Of a DNA stretch of 37,032 bases, positions 6,711 to 13,848 are shown one piece after another; positions within the stretch are counted from its first letter, which is position 1, and each line of letters opens with the position of its first letter. Both the position numbers and the translations under genes were made by a program. The stretch spans positions 1 through 37,032 of the forward strand of contig JAHDFB010000032.1 in the NCBI GenBank assembly GCA_020628475.1, read 5' to 3'. The stretch comes from Saprospiraceae bacterium (GTDB lineage Bacteria > Bacteroidota > Bacteroidia > Chitinophagales > Saprospiraceae). The notes under the pieces were generated by a model. The model was not told the DNA's origin. It made no database searches and saw only the letters and a program-made list of their open reading frames with translations.

Positions 6711-9124
6711 GAACCTGTAATAGCTTCATTATCAATGTTTTTTAATAATCTGTAGAAGAGAAAATAACTGCTAAGGACACCATATATGATAATGGATATG
6801 GATGATATCGGCATTAATATCGCAGCAACAACCGGTGAAAGTTGTCCAAGAACAGCAAAATAAAGACCGACAGCATTGTAGAGAATAGATAAAATTAAAG
6901 CGCCATAAATAATGAATGTAGCTTGCCTCAAGCGCCGAAGAATAATCCAGAAATCTTTAAGAAGATGTGCTTGTAAAATGGCATTACTCGCTGGCGTAAA
7001 ATTGAGATGATCCTCCGATAATACGACTCCGACATCACTTTGTTGAAGCGCTCCAGCGTCGTTGAGTCCATCACCAATCATCATCACTCGTTTTCCGTCC
7101 GATTGTAATTGTTTTATAAAAGCAAGTTTATCCTTTGGGGCATGATTAAAGTGCAACCGATCCTCCTCTTGAAATAATTCTAACATGGCTTGCTCATCTC
7201 TACTGTGATCACCAGAGAGTAAGTATAATTCGTACGATTGATTCAATCGATCAATACAGGATTTTAGCCCCGGTCTAATCGCTTGTCGAATGGAATAAGC
7301 TCCTCGATATTTTCCATCAATAGCAATACAGACCTGGCTATTGTTGACTTGGTCCGTTTGGAATAAGAAAGAAGGAGACCCTATTTGAATAGTATGACCC
7401 TGGATCTTAGAAATATGGCCCTCTCCCGTAAAAGATGCATGTTCTTGCACGGCAACGGTTTCTATAGAATCTAAATGACGAGATAAGGCCTGACTCAATG
7501 GATGATCTGATTGCTCACAGGCTGATTTGATCCATATGATTTCTTTTGAGGTCAAGGGATCACCCTGGTATCGACAGCTTACTTGCTGATTGGAGCTAAT
7601 AGTACCCGTTTTATCGAACACGATACAATCGATGGACTGTATCGATTCAATAGTCTGTGTATTCTGAAAATAAATGCCTTTTTTAGATAATAATCGTATG
7701 ATATTTCCATAACTAAATGGAATGGAAAGTGCTAGTACACAGGGACAGGCAATGATTAGAACAGCGGCAAATATATTCCAAGCTTCAGACGAATCTTTTA
7801 ATAGCCAATAAAACAAACTGATTCCTGCAATGCCCAGTATAGAATAAATAAAATACGGGCTTATTGATTCAAGGAGACTAGATTGATAATGAGAAGTTTC
7901 TTTTTTAAATACGTCTTCATTCCATAATTGTGTGAGATAGGAATTATCGACTTCAGAAAGAACCTTCAATGTAATGGTTCGCCCTTGATGTTTGCCACCA
8001 GCTAATATTTGATCTCCAGATCGCTTCATATGTAAGTCGGCCTCTCCGGTCACAAAGCTGTAATCAATCATACTATCACCTTCTTGTAGAATAGCATCAA
8101 CAGGAATGATTTGATGATTCTTTACTCGAATCAGATCACCTTTTCGAAGATTTTTGATGGATGTCGTAACATAGCTATGATCCATCCATTTCTCGGTCGA
8201 TAAGGGAAAAAAAGAGGAATAACTTCTATTAAAATCAAGCGATCGATACGTAAAGGATTGAAACCATTTACCAATGAGTAAAAAGAAAACAAATCCAGAA
8301 AAACTATCCATATATCCAGTACCAGAACCGCTGAGAATATCAATGATGCTTTTCACAAATAATGCCAACATACCGACCGCAATAGGTACATCTATATTAA
8401 CAGTGCGATGATAAATCGCATGATATGCGGAAATTAGGTAATCCTGTGCACTGTAAACTAAAACCGGGAGGGCCAAGAGAACATTTAGATATATAATAAA
8501 GCGATACGCTACATTAAAGTCATTTCCGACATAATCAGGAAAGCTCAATAACATGATATTCCCAAAACAAAATCCGGCCAAGCCCAACTGATACAATAAT
8601 CGTTTATTAATCCTTTTATCAGATTTTTTTTCAATGGATGCTAGATTTAATGCCGGTTGATAGCCAATTTTATGTAGTAATTGTACTAATTCTTTGAGAG
8701 ATAGCTGATGCTCATCGAAAACAATATTGGCTTCCTTTCTGGCAAATTGCACTTGCACAGATCGAATACCTGAATGAAAGTGATATAGATTTTCAAGCAG
8801 CCATAAGCATGAACTACAATGAATGGCAGGGATAGTAAATCGAATCCGAGCGAGTCCTTCATTTCGAAATAATAACAAGGATTCGATGATTTGTTCATCA
8901 TCCAAATAATCGAAGGAGCTGGGAAATTGAAGCTTTTGAGTCTGTCCAGGACTTTGATTTAGTTTGTAGTAGGAATCCAAGCCATTCTTAGCGATGATTT
9001 CGTACACCAACTTGCAACCCGTGCAGCAAAATACTTTATCCTCTATTCGAATGTCGGATTGATCTTGACACGACGCATCGCAATGGTGACAATGTAATAC
9101 CTCGGATTCAACCTTAGGAAGCAT
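6707..9124 (-). CDS. ccoI: CcoI (FixI), copper-transporting P1B ATPase
   Basis: An 805-residue ATPase that exports copper for cbb3 assembly. The N-terminal cysteine cluster (C12, C15, C19, C33, C34, C37) is followed by a heavy-metal domain with CSSC at 103-106. Membrane helices precede the actuator motif TGE (359-361). The transport motif is CPC (460-462), the phosphorylation site is D504 in DKTGTIS, the HP motif is at 541-542 and GDGLND is at 684-689. The final T of the usual DKTGTLT is S. The frame is open to 9280, but the upstream 52 residues are unlike the family and are the shadow of a small ORF in another frame. The ATG at 9124 overlaps that ORF's stop by 11 bases, suggesting coupling. 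Confidence 0.95.
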   Translation of the reverse strand: MLPKVESEVLHCHHCDASCQDQSDIRIEDKVFCCTGCKLVYEIIAKNGLDSYYKLNQSPGQTQKLQFPSSFDYLDDEQIIESLLLFRNEGLARIRFTIPAIHCSSCLWLLENLYHFHSGIRSVQVQFARKEANIVFDEHQLSLKELVQLLHKIGYQPALNLASIEKKSDKRINKRLLYQLGLAGFCFGNIMLLSFPDYVGNDFNVAYRFIIYLNVLLALPVLVYSAQDYLISAYHAIYHRTVNIDVPIAVGMLALFVKSIIDILSGSGTGYMDSFSGFVFFLLIGKWFQSFTYRSLDFNRSYSSFFPLSTEKWMDHSYVTTSIKNLRKGDLIRVKNHQIIPVDAILQEGDSMIDYSFVTGEADLHMKRSGDQILAGGKHQGRTITLKVLSEVDNSYLTQLWNEDVFKKETSHYQSSLLESISPYFIYSILGIAGISLFYWLLKDSSEAWNIFAAVLIIACPCVLALSIPFSYGNIIRLLSKKGIYFQNTQTIESIQSIDCIVFDKTGTISSNQQVSCRYQGDPLTSKEIIWIKSACEQSDHPLSQALSRHLDSIETVAVQEHASFTGEGHISKIQGHTIQIGSPSFLFQTDQVNNSQVCIAIDGKYRGAYSIRQAIRPGLKSCIDRLNQSYELYLLSGDHSRDEQAMLELFQEEDRLHFNHAPKDKLAFIKQLQSDGKRVMMIGDGLNDAGALQQSDVGVVLSEDHLNFTPASNAILQAHLLKDFWIILRRLRQATFIIYGALILSILYNAVGLYFAVLGQLSPVVAAILMPISSISIIIYGVLSSYFLFYRLLKNIDNEAITGS

Positions 9125-9233
9125 TGGTGAACAAAAATAGTAGAATGATGCAAAGGATTGCAATAATGACCAATAGTACGGGCATGATAATTCCGATCGT
9201 CTTGATATAATTACGTGGCTGATTTGATGACAT
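9114..9233 (-). CDS. 39-residue single-helix membrane ORF overlapping ccoI
   Basis: An ORF in a different frame from ccoI encodes 39 residues: a polar start MSSNQPRNYIKT, then a run of about 24 hydrophobic residues (13-35, including IIMPVLLVIIAIL), ending FTNAS. Its stop lies inside the first codons of ccoI (11-base overlap), a layout typical of translational coupling. The twin FNR-like dyads at 9284-9319 are 57.5 nt from its ATG (near centre), matching the 52-58 nt spacing at the other genes of this locus but not the distance to ccoI itself. I know no family for it. Single-helix accessory peptides are common in terminal oxidase systems, so a role in cbb3 or copper-pump assembly is possible but unproven. 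Confidence 0.6.
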   Translation of the reverse strand: MSSNQPRNYIKTIGIIMPVLLVIIAILCIILLFLFTNAS

Positions 9234-9283
9234 TTGGCAACTTTTTGTAGTAACAAAACTCCGTTAATAAAGGAAGTCATGTA

Positions 9284-9319
9284 TTGATCAAAATCACATT
9301 AAATATTGATTTTTGTCAT
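9284..9319. promoter_or_regulatory. Tandem FNR-like dyads in a divergent promoter region
   Basis: TTGAT-CAAA-ATCAC (9284-9297) is one base from the classic FNR site TTGAT-N4-ATCAA. TTGAT-TTTT-GTCAT (9306-9319) follows with its centre 22 bp away. The pair sits between the minus-strand 39-residue ORF/ccoI pair and the plus-strand gene at 9367. The near dyad is 57.5 nt from the ATG at 9233 on one side and 54.5 nt from the ATG at 9367 on the other. A weaker third site, TAGAT-CAAA-ATCAT (9348-9361), lies just before the 9367 start. Confidence 0.7.
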
Positions 9320-9366
9320 ACATACTAAATGCTAAAAGCATGAATTTTAGATCAAAATCATGCACG

Positions 9367-9888
9367 ATGTTACAAATTCTAAGTATTTCAAATCCAAAGG
9401 ATCAAAATGAAGAGCTTGATCTACATAACGCGATTAAGTCCGTGTTAAAAAATCAAATGCCGGATGTAAACTCCCTGGATTGTTGGCAAGGAAATCGACG
9501 GATGATTCTGCTGGATGCTCCGGTGGATATCCGTTTTCATTTGTTGGATGAATTATTAGAAATGTATGCTTACTCCCTGGATGTATCCGAAGTCAAATCC
9601 TTTTATGGAGATAGTGCTAGCATTCGATATATAGTACATCAAGAATTGGAAAACAGAGAACAGGGGCAACGATCTGTCCAAGGAGACTTCTTAGAGGTTC
9701 TTGCGAAGTATCCAGAACGGTCCTATCAATTTAGATTGGAAGCTTTATATCAACAAGTACAAAACTTGAGAAATGATCTTCGCGATGCACATATTTCTAG
9801 ACCAATAGCCATCCGATTATGTCATGAAGCTGTACAGAAAATACTATTGAAAATCCAAGCATCACTTGAAGACTGCTTGCAATTGTAA
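9367..9888 (+). CDS. Unknown cytosolic protein of the oxygen-regulated locus
   Basis: A 173-residue protein from the ATG at 9367; an ATG at 9340 and a TTG at 9313 are also in frame. The later start is preferred because the dyads at 9284-9319 then sit upstream of the coding region at the spacing seen for neighbouring genes. I do not recognise the family. There is no signal peptide or membrane helix. The C-terminal third, from RLEALYQQVQNLRNDLRDA onward, is helical and probably a coiled coil or four-helix segment. Its 3' end overlaps the 3' end of the convergent receiver-CRP gene by 27 bases, so the two transcripts are antisense there. Shared operators with the ccoI operon suggest a role in low-oxygen metabolism. 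Confidence 0.65.
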   Translation: MLQILSISNPKDQNEELDLHNAIKSVLKNQMPDVNSLDCWQGNRRMILLDAPVDIRFHLLDELLEMYAYSLDVSEVKSFYGDSASIRYIVHQELENREQGQRSVQGDFLEVLAKYPERSYQFRLEALYQQVQNLRNDLRDAHISRPIAIRLCHEAVQKILLKIQASLEDCLQL

Positions 9889-10914
9889 ATCATCTAATAT
9901 ATATATCTGTTGTCCTTCGATCGAGATAATATTATCGGATTTCAGTTGAGATAATGTACGAATTACCGTCTCTTTAGCCAAGCCCGCATACGCAGCTAGA
10001 TCAGATCTCGAAAGACGAATGGAATCGTATTCCGTAAAGATTTCTTGTTTTAGGACATATAAACATTTAGCCACTTTTTCTCGAAGCGAAGCATAAGCCA
10101 GATCTACCAATTTGAAGCGATCTTTTTGAAGCTGAATGACCTGATGTTCCATAAAAATACTCAGATAATCACGATTCGAATACAGAAACTGTTTGAATGA
10201 TTCAATCGGAACATATCGTAATCGAACATCCGAAATACAAGAGACAGAAGAGGATAATTTATTACCGGCCAAATGATCTTCATAACCAAAAATATCTCCA
10301 CGACTATAAAAATGCCCGATGAGCTCTTTACCGAATTCACTAAAGTAACTATCCTTGAGCAATCCTTCTTCAACATAATAAAAGTAGCGAGGATATTGCC
10401 CCAAATGATAGATCGAATCTTTTTTAGAGAAGGAAATGACCGGTGCATCCTGTATGAACTGTTGAAAAGCTCCTTGAGCCTTGGATCGATTGATGAAAGA
10501 AGCATCTTTTGGACAACTATCCGCCAATTGAGCTTTGAGGTCGGAACTCTTCTTCAATCGAATCTCGATACTTTCTAATAATTCGACTTCATTAAATGGT
10601 TTTGTCAAATAATCATCGGCTCCCAGGCCCATGCCTTTTCGAATATCGGATTTATCAGCCTTAGCGGTTAGAAACATAAACGGAGTATGCATTAATTCCG
10701 CATTTCTGCTTAGGATTTTCAATACACCGTATCCATCCAATTCGGGCATCATGATGTCACAAAGAATTAAATCAGGTTTTTCTTGAATTGCCAATTGAAC
10801 CCCTTCCCGACCATTGCTGGCATCAAGTATGCTATAACCGTCAAGTTCAAGTAATTCCACCAAATTTTCTCGGACATCTAGATTATCTTCTATAACTAAA
10901 ATTTTTGCTTTCAT
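9862..10914 (-). CDS. Response regulator: receiver domain fused to a CRP/FNR-type activator
   Basis: A 350-residue fusion. The N-terminal receiver domain (about 1-122) has E9/D10, phospho-acceptor D53 in LCDIMMPELDG, T83 and K105. A linker leads to a cyclic-nucleotide-binding-type beta-roll (about 150-260) and a Crp-family helix-turn-helix (about 296-345), LSRSDLAAYAGLAKETVIRT. E315 and R319 align with the base-reading Glu and Arg of FNR, while the FNR serine is replaced by I318. There are no FNR-type Fe-S cysteines at the N-terminus, so oxygen input must come from elsewhere. The gene overlaps the upstream kinase by ATGA. It is functionally like FixJ and FixK joined and is the likely reader of the tandem dyads here. 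I know of no standard symbol. Confidence 0.93.
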   Translation of the reverse strand: MKAKILVIEDNLDVRENLVELLELDGYSILDASNGREGVQLAIQEKPDLILCDIMMPELDGYGVLKILSRNAELMHTPFMFLTAKADKSDIRKGMGLGADDYLTKPFNEVELLESIEIRLKKSSDLKAQLADSCPKDASFINRSKAQGAFQQFIQDAPVISFSKKDSIYHLGQYPRYFYYVEEGLLKDSYFSEFGKELIGHFYSRGDIFGYEDHLAGNKLSSSVSCISDVRLRYVPIESFKQFLYSNRDYLSIFMEHQVIQLQKDRFKLVDLAYASLREKVAKCLYVLKQEIFTEYDSIRLSRSDLAAYAGLAKETVIRTLSQLKSDNIISIEGQQIYILDDLQLQAVFK

Positions 10915-12167
10915 CGTTTTAAATAAATTGAAAAGGTGGAACCCTCTCCGAAGACACTTTTAAAGTCAATATCTCCTTGAAGTAGATCTAAATAACGTTT
11001 GACGATGGTTAGACCAAGTCCCGTTCCTTGAATGTTCGTTACATTACTCGATCTAAAAAATCGAGTAAATAAATGTTTTTGTTCTTCTGCTGGTATACCA
11101 ATTCCTTGATCAATGACCCTAATTTCAATCTTTTCCTTGGCCTCTATTTGTACGTAAATGTCTTTGGACGAGTATTTAATCGCGTTGGAAATCAGATTAA
11201 ATAGAATATTCTTCAAAATATGTTTATCCGATTGTATGGATGATTCTACTAGTTTATTTTCAATAATGATCGATTGGTTTTCCTTGGTGATTAAAGAAGT
11301 TTCATCTTTGATTTCTTCTAATAGCTGATTGATATGTACATCTTCCAATTTTACGGTGGATTTCCCTTCTTCTAACTTACTTAGCGATAGGAAATCATTG
11401 AGAATAGCTGTTAGATTATTGACCGCATTTTTTATTCGATGAACGTGTTTTTCTCGGTTGCTCTGCTGTTCAGTTTGCGTATACTTGGACAGTAATTCAG
11501 CGGAAGAAAGAATCGACGTCAAGGGTGTGCGAAACTCGTGTGAGGCCATGGAGACAAATCGACTTTTCAATGAATTCAATTCCTTCTCTCGATTCAATAA
11601 AACCCGTAGTTCAGATTCCTGTTCTAGAAGTTTTTCCTCAATACTCTTACGTTCTTTAATCTCGGATTCCAAAGTTGTATTTGTCTCCAGTAGTTTGTTG
11701 ACCACTTTTTCTAATTCAAAAGTACGCTCTGACACTTTCGCCTCCAATTGTCTATTGAGATCGGTGATCTTTCGTTGGGCTTCCTTGACATCCGTGAGAT
11801 CGTGTATAATACCCGTGAAAATAATACGGTTATTTAATATGACCTCACTGACAGCTAATCGAAATGGAAAAGACCTACCTGATTTTGTGCGTCCATGTAC
11901 TTCACGACCGATGCCAATGATTCTAGCTTCTTTCGTGGTATTGTAGCGATGTAGGTATCCATCATGTTTGTCACGATGATCGTGATTCATAAGAATCTTG
12001 ACGTTTTTACCGATGACTTCAGAAGGTTCATATTCGAAAAGTCCAGCGGCAGCAAGATTCATGGTCTCGATAATACCTCGATCGTCGATGGTAATGATCC
12101 CATCTATTGCTGTTTCAATGACGGCTTGCAACCGAAGGGCTAAATTCTGATCTTCCGTTTTTGACAT
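10911..12167 (-). CDS. FixL-like haem-PAS sensor histidine kinase
   Basis: A soluble 418-residue kinase. The PAS domain (about 10-125) aligns without gaps to FixL through KHDGYLHRYNTT and RIIGIGREV. H68 matches the haem-ligating H200 of Bradyrhizobium FixL, R74 matches R206, R88 matches R220, and an Arg replaces H214. A coiled coil (about 130-200) leads to the HisKA motif with H210 in SMASHEFRTPL. The ATPase part has the N-box LFNLISNAIKYS, DQGIGIP (353-359) and GTGLGL (381-386). No membrane segment is present. It probably senses O2 and phosphorylates the receiver-CRP protein, which overlaps it by four bases. Haem binding is inference: some non-haem PAS domains share parts of this motif. Confidence 0.92.
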   Translation of the reverse strand: MSKTEDQNLALRLQAVIETAIDGIITIDDRGIIETMNLAAAGLFEYEPSEVIGKNVKILMNHDHRDKHDGYLHRYNTTKEARIIGIGREVHGRTKSGRSFPFRLAVSEVILNNRIIFTGIIHDLTDVKEAQRKITDLNRQLEAKVSERTFELEKVVNKLLETNTTLESEIKERKSIEEKLLEQESELRVLLNREKELNSLKSRFVSMASHEFRTPLTSILSSAELLSKYTQTEQQSNREKHVHRIKNAVNNLTAILNDFLSLSKLEEGKSTVKLEDVHINQLLEEIKDETSLITKENQSIIIENKLVESSIQSDKHILKNILFNLISNAIKYSSKDIYVQIEAKEKIEIRVIDQGIGIPAEEQKHLFTRFFRSSNVTNIQGTGLGLTIVKRYLDLLQGDIDFKSVFGEGSTFSIYLKR

Positions 12168-12216
12168 ACATGGAAATTTATGAGGGTATAGTTATAAATA
12201 ATAGAAACCTAAAAAG

Positions 12217-12252
12217 ATGATAAATATCATTTTTCACACTGATAAATATCAA
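12217..12252. promoter_or_regulatory. Tandem FNR-like dyads between kinase and CBS gene
   Basis: ATGAT-AAAT-ATCAT (12217-12230) is a perfect palindrome apart from its spacer. CTGAT-AAAT-ATCAA (12239-12252) follows. The centres are 22 bp apart and the spacers identical. The region is divergent: the first dyad is 56.5 nt from the kinase ATG (12167) and the second is 52.5 nt from the CBS-protein ATG (12298). This implies that the kinase and regulator genes are themselves part of the regulon (autoregulation). Confidence 0.75.
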
Positions 12253-12297
12253 TATAAAATCTTTCATTTGGTACGAACTTGGACTAAAATTAGAATT

Positions 12298-12750
12298 ATG
12301 AATTTATTAAATCCAGTGTCTACCATCATGCAGACAGAGCTAATTACACTGCAGAAAAACGACACCATAGCCAAAGCCGCTAGTATATTCCAAGAATATA
12401 AAATTCATCACATTCTTATCGTTGATGGACAATCATTAGTGGGAATCGTTAGTAAAAGTGACTTTCTATTTTTTCAAAGAGGATTTGCAGAAACGAGTAA
12501 AGACAAGTTGGTAGAAGAAATTCGTATGAATCATTTTGATGTGGCTTCTATTATGACGACGGGTATTGCAACATTGTCGTCAGAGGACAAGATCAATGTA
12601 GCCCTGGAAATCTTTAAGGAAAACTTGTTTCACGCTATTCTCATAGTGGATAATGATGCCTTGGTAGGAATTGTGACGACCTATGATATCTTATGTAGAG
12701 TTGGTGAGGATAAGGAGGTCATTAACTCCTACGAAAGTATCTCAGGATGA
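12298..12750 (+). CDS. CBS-domain-pair protein
   Basis: A 150-residue protein made of two CBS motifs (about 7-60 and 80-135). Each has the VGIVSKSDF / VGIVTTYDIL pattern at the end of the domain and a leading IMQTELITL / IMTTGIATL strand. CBS pairs bind adenine nucleotides and often sense energy state. The frame is open to 12217, but that extension would run through the twin operators, so the ATG at 12298 is chosen. The stop overlaps the next gene by ATGA, so the two form a coupled pair under the 12217-12252 dyads. The partner controlled by this CBS pair is unknown. Confidence 0.88.
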   Translation: MNLLNPVSTIMQTELITLQKNDTIAKAASIFQEYKIHHILIVDGQSLVGIVSKSDFLFFQRGFAETSKDKLVEEIRMNHFDVASIMTTGIATLSSEDKINVALEIFKENLFHAILIVDNDALVGIVTTYDILCRVGEDKEVINSYESISG

Positions 12751-13586
12751 CCCTGATTAAAATATTTAGTACGGGAAGTGCCACTTCAGAGTACATTGAG
12801 CGCCAAATTCGAGACAATTTGGAGTATGCCCAGATAGCGTATACATTGGAGCATGAACACCAAATAGATCAATTTATACAGCATAAAATTGATTCTATTC
12901 CAGCGGTTCAATTCAATGATTCTAAGATCTATTATTTCAATAAAACCGGTATACTAAGTACCAATTTGAAATCGATGATTCGAGATATTTTAGAAGCGGA
13001 AAATTATGGACAATTCCCTAAAATATTTTGTAATATAAATGCTCAAAAACCATCATTGGACTGTTTGATGTATGCGCATCGTTTTGCTACAGAAAACAAA
13101 GCGATGATTCGATTGAGCTGTACCTACCCTACGGAAAGTAATCAAGTAAAACATGACATTTCCTATGAAAACAACTTTTACAAATTGGTCAATAGTGTAG
13201 ATGCTGTTTGGGGAAGTGATATATTGAGTTCTGCTATTATTGATGCGGTCTATCATCAAGGATGCCAGAATTGCATCATTCATAAATATGTAGAGCAAGA
13301 TAATCCAGCCATGGCGATTCTACCAGGTATCAATGCCATGCAGATGGCCGAGTATGAGTATCTTCTCGCTCCCTTCAAATTACCGATCTTATATGTTCCG
13401 ACCTCGTCGGTTTATCGAGATCTTTCTTTACCGCATCGAGATAAAAACGACAGCACCAATCGATTGCTACATGCTTTGGAAAACAATGGAAAACCGATCA
13501 TAGAGCAAGCAATAAAGCGCAGTAGTGCCCCCATTCCATTTCAGAAATACTTACGATCAAAGAAACCCTTATACGTTTACAGTTAA
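12747..13586 (+). CDS. Thioredoxin-like fold plus USP-like domain protein
   Basis: A 279-residue cytosolic protein. Residues 1-85 read like a thioredoxin_3/glutaredoxin-type fold (IKIFSTG..., with a cis-Pro-like SIPAVQFND at about 49-57). The place of the redox CXXC is taken by GSATSEY, so it lacks the redox cysteines. The rest (about 90-245) resembles a universal stress protein in outline: a KIFCNINAQKPSLDCLMYAHRFA opening strand-helix and a closing PILYVPTS strand. The usual G-X2-G-X9-G-S/T nucleotide motif is not evident. It is coupled to the CBS gene by a four-base overlap and probably shares its oxygen-responsive promoter. The USP assignment is tentative. Confidence 0.7.
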   Translation: MTLIKIFSTGSATSEYIERQIRDNLEYAQIAYTLEHEHQIDQFIQHKIDSIPAVQFNDSKIYYFNKTGILSTNLKSMIRDILEAENYGQFPKIFCNINAQKPSLDCLMYAHRFATENKAMIRLSCTYPTESNQVKHDISYENNFYKLVNSVDAVWGSDILSSAIIDAVYHQGCQNCIIHKYVEQDNPAMAILPGINAMQMAEYEYLLAPFKLPILYVPTSSVYRDLSLPHRDKNDSTNRLLHALENNGKPIIEQAIKRSSAPIPFQKYLRSKKPLYVYS

Positions 13587-13593
13587 ATGATAA

Positions 13594-13697
13594 GGGCGTG
13601 TCCTTCCAGCAAAGCTGTCAGGTCAGGCTTTCCGCTACCAATGTACTCGGCTACGCTGCGCTTTGACCTCCGTGCATTCCGCTGCAATCCTTCACGC
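13594..13697 (+). repeat. Intergenic repeat, copy B
   Basis: Second copy of the element at 66-170, same orientation, beginning seven bases after the stop of the preceding gene. It carries GGGCGTG at its 5' end, the shared GGTCAGGCTTTCCGCTA core and the shared 29-base 3' block ending CACGC. The central variable segment differs (GGCTACGCTGCGCTTTGACC) and forms only a weak hairpin, unlike copies A and C. Confidence 0.85.
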
Positions 13698-13848
13698 ACA
13701 TCGATCAAGCATTAGTTCATCTTATTTACTAATAATTCGTAAGTCTTATTGCCCTTCTCATCAAAATAATGAAGCACCTATCATTATGCATAGCACATCA
13801 ATTAGTAGATTTGATGATGGATTCTAGCACACGAATTAACTAGCTATA

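Noticed and set aside
9125-9280. N-terminal extension of ccoI by 52 residues
   Set aside because: The extension is unlike CcoI proteins and overlaps the more credible 39-residue ORF in another frame; the family start fits the ATG at 9124.
9862-10914. Direct oxygen sensing by the CRP/FNR-like regulator through an Fe-S cluster
   Set aside because: No FNR-type N-terminal cysteine cluster is present; the N-terminus is a receiver domain.
12217-12297. Upstream start for the CBS protein
   Set aside because: It would place the twin operators inside the coding region and adds residues foreign to the CBS family.
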